Source of the DNA: Clostridia bacterium
GTDB lineage: Bacteria > Bacillota > Clostridia > Christensenellales > Aristaeellaceae
Assembly (NCBI GenBank): GCA_017458865.1
Contig: JAFSZW010000563.1
Span: 1 to 9,711 of the forward strand
Reading direction: 5' to 3'
DNA: 9,711 nucleotides
In this document: piece by piece, positions 4,558 to 9,711 of the stretch
Layout of the letters: the number at the start of each line of letters is the position of its first letter
How positions within the stretch are numbered: position 1 is the stretch's first letter
Made by a program: the position numbers and the translations under genes
Notes under the pieces: model-generated
The model's database searches: none
Told to the model about the DNA's origin: nothing
Seen by the model: the letters and a program-made list of their open reading frames with translations, nothing else

Positions 4558-7440
4558 TTAATGCTCCGGGTCTATCGGGCTGACATAGGTACGGCTGACA
4601 TAGCCATCATAGTTGTTCCATCTGACGTGAATGAAATCGCCATCTGTATCCATGTCAGCGGTCACAACTGCCCCGTAGGGCAGAACCGCCAGTATCTGGC
4701 TCGATATGCTGGGCGCAGACCTCAGGTTAAGTCCGTTTTGACTGTTAACCACCATCTGCGTTCCCTGTGCGAAGGCTGCATCCGTTTCAGAGACCGGCGT
4801 TGCCGTTGGCACTGCTGTATACATAGCACCTGCCGCCTGCGGAGGCTTTCCGAACTGGAGATAATCCGCATTCAGATAACCTGTCAGCGTGCCGATGCGA
4901 ACCGGATAGAATCCGTTTTCAAGCGGTCCGAGCACCACAACCTGCATGCCGTCTGCGATCACTGTGAGAATGCGGCTGCTGGCATCCGGCTCACTGCGCA
5001 GATTGAGTCCGCCTCTTGCGTTCACATACGCGCTTTCCCCGGAAAGGACACGAGATGCCGGCGGCACCGGCGAGGGCGTCACCGTTGGAACAACAGGGGT
5101 TGCTGTATCAGATATTCCCTCTCCTGCACTGGATTCAGGCACCGAAATCAGCGCATCCGCCTCATCCGTGAATGTCAGGTAATTCTCGCTTACATAACCG
5201 GTGTCACTGCCGGCAATCACCGGGAAAAATCCGCTCTCGGCCTCGCCGGTAATCATGAGCAGTGTGCCGTTTTCAAGCAGTCTGACCGCATCTGCCTGCT
5301 GTGCGGGTCCCGTACGCAGAATAAGACCATTCTCAGCATTTACGCGGGCATACAGCCGGAAAGACTCAGACACTGTCCCCTGCTGCGACGGCTGCTGTGC
5401 CGGCTGCACCGTCGGTGCCGTTGTCGGCTCAGGCGTCTGCAGAGAGGTCACGTACACGTATTCCGCGGCCACAAATCCTGTGATATTGCCTATGGAAACC
5501 GGCAGCATGCCGCCAGTTGCGCCGCTTCTGATATTTACAATGGTTCCCTGCGGCAAAACAGTAATCACAGCGGAGCGGATGGACGCAGACAGCCGCAGAT
5601 TGAGGCCGGTGCTGGGCAGCACAATTGCCACCTGGTCCTGTTCGAGGGCCTTTTCTGCCGTCTCTATGGCAGCGGGTTCACGTCCGCTCTCCTCAGGATC
5701 CTTGATATAATCATTCATCACATAGCCGATTACCGAGCCATAGCGAACCTGCGTCCACTTCGAATAGCGCTCAAGGACTGAAAGGACCTGGCCGCTTCTC
5801 AGATAACTGAGCACATTCGCCGCGGTTGTCGGCGATGCGCGCAGATTCAGGACCTGCGACTCATCTGAAAGAACGACAACCGCCGTGCCCGTTTCAGAAA
5901 CGCTCTGGGTTTCCTCAAGGATCGCGCTTTCTGTGATCAGGTATTCGCTTTTCACATAGCCGCTCAGCGTGCCGTACTGAATCCGGCTCCATTCGCTGCC
6001 GCCCTCGAGCAGTGTCACCCGCGTGCCATGAGGGATTACCGCCAGCACCGGCGCCGTAAGCGAATCCGACTTGCGCAGATTCAGAACATCTAGCGGATTG
6101 GAAAGATTCACAGCCGCGCTGCCGGCATCAATATAGTTATCGCTGTCCGTTGAACCGGTTCCGTCAAGTGAGGACAGCAGCGTGCGCTCAAAGGTAAAGG
6201 ACGTTTCGCTCAGGCCCGGATAGTAAAATCCGAGAATCTGCTCATACTTCATCCCATCCGACGCCATCTGTTGCGCGCCGCGCTGGCTCATGCCGATGCC
6301 GTGGCCAAAGCGTCTGGCCGTCAGTTTGTATCCGCCGACGGTCTGCGTGACCGTCAGGGTCTCATTTTGCATGGAGTTGATGGACATCGCGCAGATTCCC
6401 TCAACCTGGCCGAAGTAATCCAGTGCCACCGTTACACTGCCTGAACCCTTTATGGTAAGATCCACCTCAACGGTCCTGAACACATGAGATTCACTGCCGT
6501 ATTTGGGCGATGTAGCCCGAACACCGGTAATCCCGGAAATTGTAACGCTGTCAAGTCCGAGCTTCGCCGCTGCCTCTCTGCGCAGCAGTTCGGTCAGCGC
6601 CGGCACACTGGTTGTTCCTTCCTTGTAGAACGAAACCGATTTCGCAATGGATGCCGGGTTTTTGAGATCATACGGATCATCCTTGACCACAAGGTACTTA
6701 TAGGTATTGCTCCCCCACGCATTCCTCACGCTTTCCGTCTGTCCGCCGTTGGATGCGGTATAAAAGGTCGCCATATATTCGCCGTTGATCAGTCCGATCA
6801 CCCCGGCGGTTGCCTGAACGGCAGCTATGCAGTTAGCCGCTCTATCCGGGGTCCCGTTATACACCTGGTCGCTGGTCGTATCGACAACGTCATACACGGA
6901 GGACTGCATGCTCATTTTCTTGAGCGCATAGGTTCTGGCAGCGACCGCCTGCGCCTTCAGGCACTCAAGGGGAAAGTCATTATCCATCTCATACGGGACA
7001 ACGCCCATGAGATAATCCTCAATAAATACATGCACAATAAGCTGGAGCGATGTGCCGGAGGCTCGGATTTCAAGATCTCCCGGGTACAGGTTTGACGGAT
7101 ATCTCGCCTGCGCGATTCGGATGCCGTTCACACCGGCCGTATCATGCCGGCGCAGTTTCATCTGCGTGCCCACGCTCTGATTCGAGGAGCCACTCTGCAG
7201 GTAAAGTGTCCCGTTCCGGTTCGATATGTGCAGGCTGGTTCCCCGCGAATACGCATTGCCGTTTTCGCCCAGCGTATAGCTGCCGTCAAGGGTAAGATCC
7301 ACCTGATTCGCATCTGATATAGATGACAAGCAGACTCTTACTGTACCGGAAAGCACAGATCCCTTGCCCTGAACTGCCGCAAATGCCGTTATAGGACACA
7401 GAAACGCAAGGAGAACGATATGCGCGAGCCACTTTTTCAT
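4558..7440 (-). CDS. Secreted SpoIID/LytB-domain protein with six SH3b repeats
   Basis: The 960-aa product (residues here count from an alternative ATG at 7461, +7) starts with a signal peptide ending near TAFA-AVQ. A SpoIID/LytB domain spans about 120-416. It includes GVVPYEM (153-159, with Glu158 matching the catalytic Glu of SpoIID), the TASNGGQTES segment (235-244) and FGHGIGMSQRGA (385-396). Six SH3b modules follow at about 448-508, 527-585, 611-670, 704-762, 810-869 and 902-960, each with an LNLR-like start and a GYV-x-x-Y end. Thr/Pro-rich linkers separate the later ones. SpoIID proteins cleave peptidoglycan strands as lytic transglycosylases, and LytB stimulates amidases; SH3b modules usually bind the wall. 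Sporulation SpoIID is about 330-350 aa without SH3b, so this is probably a vegetative wall-remodelling protein. I prefer ATG 7440, which directly precedes the signal peptide, although the AAAGG is 13 nt away. Its own promoter lies at 7483-7511. Confidence 0.9.
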   Translation of the reverse strand: MKKWLAHIVLLAFLCPITAFAAVQGKGSVLSGTVRVCLSSISDANQVDLTLDGSYTLGENGNAYSRGTSLHISNRNGTLYLQSGSSNQSVGTQMKLRRHDTAGVNGIRIAQARYPSNLYPGDLEIRASGTSLQLIVHVFIEDYLMGVVPYEMDNDFPLECLKAQAVAARTYALKKMSMQSSVYDVVDTTSDQVYNGTPDRAANCIAAVQATAGVIGLINGEYMATFYTASNGGQTESVRNAWGSNTYKYLVVKDDPYDLKNPASIAKSVSFYKEGTTSVPALTELLRREAAAKLGLDSVTISGITGVRATSPKYGSESHVFRTVEVDLTIKGSGSVTVALDYFGQVEGICAMSINSMQNETLTVTQTVGGYKLTARRFGHGIGMSQRGAQQMASDGMKYEQILGFYYPGLSETSFTFERTLLSSLDGTGSTDSDNYIDAGSAAVNLSNPLDVLNLRKSDSLTAPVLAVIPHGTRVTLLEGGSEWSRIQYGTLSGYVKSEYLITESAILEETQSVSETGTAVVVLSDESQVLNLRASPTTAANVLSYLRSGQVLSVLERYSKWTQVRYGSVIGYVMNDYIKDPEESGREPAAIETAEKALEQDQVAIVLPSTGLNLRLSASIRSAVITVLPQGTIVNIRSGATGGMLPVSIGNITGFVAAEYVYVTSLQTPEPTTAPTVQPAQQPSQQGTVSESFRLYARVNAENGLILRTGPAQQADAVRLLENGTLLMITGEAESGFFPVIAGSDTGYVSENYLTFTDEADALISVPESSAGEGISDTATPVVPTVTPSPVPPASRVLSGESAYVNARGGLNLRSEPDASSRILTVIADGMQVVVLGPLENGFYPVRIGTLTGYLNADYLQFGKPPQAAGAMYTAVPTATPVSETDAAFAQGTQMVVNSQNGLNLRSAPSISSQILAVLPYGAVVTADMDTDGDFIHVRWNNYDGYVSRTYVSPIDPEH

Positions 7441-7482
7441 CCCGGGTTCTTTTCCTTTCATGTCATTCAGAATGTGCTTAAA

Positions 7483-7511
7483 ATTTTATCATAGAACGCT
7501 GCAACTTGCAA
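7483..7511 (-). promoter_or_regulatory. Sigma-A-type promoter for the SpoIID-like gene
   Basis: On the minus strand TTGCAA (7506-7511) and TAAAAT (7483-7488) are separated by exactly 17 nt, a good match to housekeeping -35 and -10 boxes. Transcription would begin near 7476, about 36 nt before the ATG at 7440. It lies downstream of the 7595-7621 terminator, so this gene has its own transcript. Confidence 0.6.
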
Positions 7512-7594
7512 TCTCTGAGTCCCTCTCCTGCAGGGCTTTTGGATGCCATTAAGGCCTTTTCAGATGGAGCATTGTGCCTGGGGCAGGGTAATAC

Positions 7595-7621
7595 AAAAGC
7601 CCGACTGCAACCGCAGCCGGG
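7595..7621 (-). terminator. Intrinsic terminator (minus strand)
   Basis: On the minus strand CCCGGCTGC and GCAGTCGGG form a 9-bp stem (one G-U pair) closing a GGTT tetraloop. It is followed by CTTTTGTATT. It ends a transcript entering from the 7622-7886 side, before the promoter of the SpoIID-like gene. No recognised gene lies immediately upstream of it. Confidence 0.7.
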
Positions 7622-7886
7622 TCAATTAAGCGTATAAGGACTACTGTCAGCGTTCAGTGAAGATGAAATCATGGCTGCATCGTTCATCTCGCCCTGCAGA
7701 CCAGATTCAGGTCACTGAAATCGTGCCTTCTGTATATTCTTATATCACGACTGTCAGTTCCCATTTGGGCCTATCATATTCTATGCAGGTTTGGCTTTTT
7801 TCAAGAGGAGTTTACAGAATGTCAACTTTCTGTTTTCCCCGGGCACACGCTCTGTCCTGAATTGCTCACCATGATCAGGCATTACC
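7622..7886. other. Unassigned segment between two terminators; candidate small RNA or repeat element
   Basis: About 265 bp lie between two intrinsic terminators without a recognisable gene. On the minus strand a perfect TTGACA and a TATGAT box occur but are not properly spaced with each other. Local pairings such as GATTTCAG/CTGAATC and AGATGAA/TTCATCT could fold an RNA. The element CTGACAGT occurs twice, near the two ends of the potential transcript. On the plus strand a 13-codon ORF has a good ribosome binding site (7819-7860). I do not recognise a known riboswitch, 6S RNA or other RNA family. Confidence 0.3.
7819..7860 (+). CDS. Possible 13-codon leader-type peptide
   Basis: The plus strand reads AAGAGGAG (7803-7810), then 8 nt, then ATG and a 13-residue frame (MSTFCFPRAHALS) ending in TGA at 7860. 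A hairpin follows at 7889-7916. The ribosome binding site is well formed and correctly spaced. However, the peptide is tiny and unrecognised, no plus-strand gene follows, and I see no solid promoter. It may be chance or the remnant of a repeated element. Confidence 0.2.
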   Translation: MSTFCFPRAHALS

Positions 7887-7916
7887 AAAAAGGACTGCCG
7901 GGTTCGGCAGTCCTTT
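7887..7916 (-). terminator. Strong intrinsic terminator downstream of the NhaC-family gene
   Basis: A perfect 12-bp inverted repeat (AAAGGACTGCCG at 7889-7900 and CGGCAGTCCTTT at 7905-7916) closes a 4-nt loop. It is followed on the minus strand by five Ts (7891-7887, partly within the stem). It sits about 120 bp past the antiporter stop codon. On the plus strand the T-run is only three, so termination is mainly for the minus direction. Confidence 0.85.
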
Positions 7917-7966
7917 GCACATGTTCTAATGGGACCGGGCAGCAACTTGCTCGCTGTTCAGTCATC

Positions 7967-8010
7967 TTATGCGCTCTCATCTGACATGAATCTGATCACA
8001 AAGCGCATAA
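7967..8010. repeat. Perfect 9-bp inverted repeat in the 3' UTR of the NhaC-family gene
   Basis: The arms TTATGCGCT (7967-7975) and AGCGCATAA (8002-8010) are exact inverted complements with a 26-nt spacer, located 25 bp past the antiporter stop. No T-run follows on either strand. It may form an mRNA 3' stem-loop or be a protein-binding site; its role is unknown. Confidence 0.45.
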
Positions 8011-8034
8011 AGGTGCTGATTTACCCGATAGGAA

Positions 8035-9684
8035 TCAGGCCTTTTTACCGGTCACCTTCTGCATCACGACGAGGGTGGCGATCATCAGGCAGATAGCAAT
8101 CGGCAGGACAATCAGCGCATTCGGAACAAAGCCGCTGATCGCATAGGCCACACAGCTGACAGCAGCAACTGTAATCGCGTAGGGCAGCTGAGTTGAAACG
8201 TGCGTTACATGTTCACACTGTGCACCGGCGGAGGCCATGATCGTGGTATCCGAAATCGGTGAGCAGTGGTCGCCGCAGACAGCGCCTGCCATGCAGGCGG
8301 AAACGCAGATAACGCCCAGAGACGACTGGAGCGGGAAAACGCTGAGGGTAATCGGGATCAGGATGCCGAATGTACCCCAGGATGTTCCGGTCGCAAAGGA
8401 CAGGAAGCAGGCAATCAGGAAAATGATTGCGGGCAGGAACATCGCAAAGCTTCCGGCAGAAGACCTGACCATCATCTCAACATATTCCTTGGCGCCAAGG
8501 GAATCCGTCATGGCCTTGAGCGACCAGGCAAACGTGAGGATCAGAATGGCAGGAACCATTGACTTGAATCCCTCGGGGATGCACTCAGCAATTTCCCTGA
8601 GGGTCATAATACGGCGGATGAGATAGTAGATCACCGTAATGGCCAGCGTAACAGCCGAACCGAGCATCAGTCCAACAGATGCATCCGAATTGGAGAACGC
8701 ATCAATGAAAGACTCACCGGAAAAGAATCCGCCGGAGTAGATCATGCCGATAACGCAGGAGATGATCAGAACGATGATGGGCAGAATGAGGTCAAGCACA
8801 ATTCCCTTCGGATTGGCTGTCTCATTGAGCGTTGCGCTCATGTTCTTCGCACCGGAGAAGAGGTCGCCATTTTCCTTTGCATTCGTCTCATGAACCGCCA
8901 TTTTGCCGTAATCATAGCTGGTAAATGCAAGGAAGAGCATCATGACGATTGTCAGAATGGCATAGAAATTAAACGGAATGGCGCGGATAAACAGCTGCAG
9001 TCCCTGTCCGTCCTGAACATAACTTGAAACAGCCGCAGCCCAGGAGGATACCGGGGCAATGATGCAGACAGGCGCAGCCGTTGCATCAATCAGGTAAGCC
9101 AGCTTGGCGCGGGAAATGTTCTTCTTGTCACAAACCGGACGCATAACGCTGCCGACCGTCAGACAGTTGAAATAGTCATCGATGAAGATGATTACGCCCA
9201 GTGCAATGGTCGCAAGCTGTGCACCGGTCCGGCTCTTGATTCGCTCAGATGCCCAGCGGCCAAATGCTGCAGAGCCGCCGGCCTTGTTCATGATCATAAC
9301 CATGATGCCGTGGATGACCAGGAAGATCAGGATGCCAACATTGTAGGCATCTGCCAGAGAGGCAACAATGCCGTCATTGAAAACATGCAGCAGCGTGCCC
9401 TCAAAATTGAAGTTTGAGTACAGCAGACCGCCCATCACAATGCCGATAAACAGAGCGGAATAGACCTCTTTGGTAATCAGCGCCAGTGCTATGGCCACGA
9501 CGGCCGGCAGAAGCGCCCACGGGCTCATATAAAACCCGTTTACCGGCTGGGCTGCTTCCGCAGCATCAGCAACTTCCTCCGCTATTCCCGGGCAAACCGA
9601 AAACAGCAGCACAAAAAGCAACAGAGCAGAAAACAGCAAAAGCCCTTTTCCTCTGTTGCCCGTCCGTGATAACGTACGATTCAT
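8035..9684 (-). CDS. nhaC: NhaC-family Na+/H+ antiporter
   Basis: The 549-aa polytopic membrane protein has about a dozen hydrophobic segments. It also has the motifs of the NhaC antiporter family: FIDDYFNCLTVGSVMRPV (167-184, with an acidic pair inside the membrane), ATGTSWGTFGILIPI (431-445) and CGDHCSPISDTTIM (470-483). Such proteins exchange Na+ for H+ or, in some relatives, metabolite pairs such as malate/lactate, so the true substrate is open. The N-terminus (GKGLLLFSALLLFVLLFSV then CPGIAEE, residues 12-37) looks like a signal peptide or an extra membrane helix, followed by a short Ala/Glu-rich loop. The start ATG has AAGGAG about 10 nt upstream, supporting this long N-terminus. It appears to be transcribed alone, with a strong terminator downstream; its promoter lies beyond the window edge. 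Confidence 0.9.
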   Translation of the reverse strand: MNRTLSRTGNRGKGLLLFSALLLFVLLFSVCPGIAEEVADAAEAAQPVNGFYMSPWALLPAVVAIALALITKEVYSALFIGIVMGGLLYSNFNFEGTLLHVFNDGIVASLADAYNVGILIFLVIHGIMVMIMNKAGGSAAFGRWASERIKSRTGAQLATIALGVIIFIDDYFNCLTVGSVMRPVCDKKNISRAKLAYLIDATAAPVCIIAPVSSWAAAVSSYVQDGQGLQLFIRAIPFNFYAILTIVMMLFLAFTSYDYGKMAVHETNAKENGDLFSGAKNMSATLNETANPKGIVLDLILPIIVLIISCVIGMIYSGGFFSGESFIDAFSNSDASVGLMLGSAVTLAITVIYYLIRRIMTLREIAECIPEGFKSMVPAILILTFAWSLKAMTDSLGAKEYVEMMVRSSAGSFAMFLPAIIFLIACFLSFATGTSWGTFGILIPITLSVFPLQSSLGVICVSACMAGAVCGDHCSPISDTTIMASAGAQCEHVTHVSTQLPYAITVAAVSCVAYAISGFVPNALIVLPIAICLMIATLVVMQKVTGKKA

Positions 9685-9711
9685 GAAAGGTACTCTCCTT
9701 TTCCTGACAGC

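Noticed and set aside
4561..5781. A 406-codon plus-strand open frame
   Set aside because: It is wholly antisense to the SpoIID/SH3b gene, has no ribosome binding site, and its translation is rich in Arg, His and Cys, as expected of a shadow frame.
7657..7860. A 67-codon plus-strand frame in the intergenic region
   Set aside because: Its GTG start has no ribosome binding site and the product resembles nothing I know. Only the last 13 codons have a plausible internal start, listed separately.
7622..7886. A known riboswitch, T-box or 6S RNA
   Set aside because: I looked for hallmarks such as the T-box GGGTGGNACCGCG motif and common riboswitch core motifs and saw none. The RNA idea is kept only as an unclassified candidate.

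Overview
The window looks like chromosomal DNA from an anaerobic Firmicute of the class Clostridia, probably gut-associated. The evidence is the gene set: YqeK, RsfS, a NusG-domain-II membrane protein paired with a Gx-family membrane protein, an exported SpoIID/LytB protein with SH3 repeats, and a clostridial-type divergent galactokinase. Strong GGAGG ribosome binding sites and GTG/TTG starts fit too. Base composition is moderately GC-rich by eye. Every gene I can support is on the minus strand, so the region is best read from position 9711 down to 1. The long plus-strand open frames are antisense shadows.

Reading in the direction of transcription, 9684-8035 encodes an NhaC-family Na+/H+ antiporter, followed by a perfect inverted repeat and a strong intrinsic terminator (7887-7916). 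A long intergenic stretch (7441-8034) follows. It contains a second minus-strand terminator (7595-7621), roughly 265 bp of unexplained sequence between the two terminators, and a sigma-A-like promoter (7483-7511) for the next gene. That gene (7440-4558) is a large secreted protein with a SpoIID/LytB domain and six SH3b repeats. It is probably a cell-wall protein and not the sporulation SpoIID itself. After a 215-bp gap with a stem-loop comes a tRNA1(Val) A37 N6-methyltransferase homologue (4342-3596), which probably uses a TTG start.

An extended -10 promoter at about 3504-3532 then starts a tight four-gene operon: yqeK (Ap4A hydrolase), rsfS (ribosomal silencing factor), a membrane-anchored NusG-domain-II protein, and a Gx-family/heptaprenyl-diphosphate-synthase-component-I-like membrane protein. 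yqeK/rsfS and the last two genes overlap, and rsfS is separated from the NusG-II gene by only 3 bp. Translational coupling is therefore likely. The operon links nucleotide stress and ribosome hibernation functions to an envelope membrane pair.

The last gene (999 to the window edge) is a 5'-complete but 3'-truncated GHMP kinase of the galactokinase family. Its sugar-binding signature is altered, and it is preceded by a perfect 9-bp inverted repeat just upstream of its ribosome binding site.

No rRNA, tRNA, CRISPR array, insertion sequence or prophage gene was recognised. The least explained part of the window is the intergenic segment at 7595-7916.
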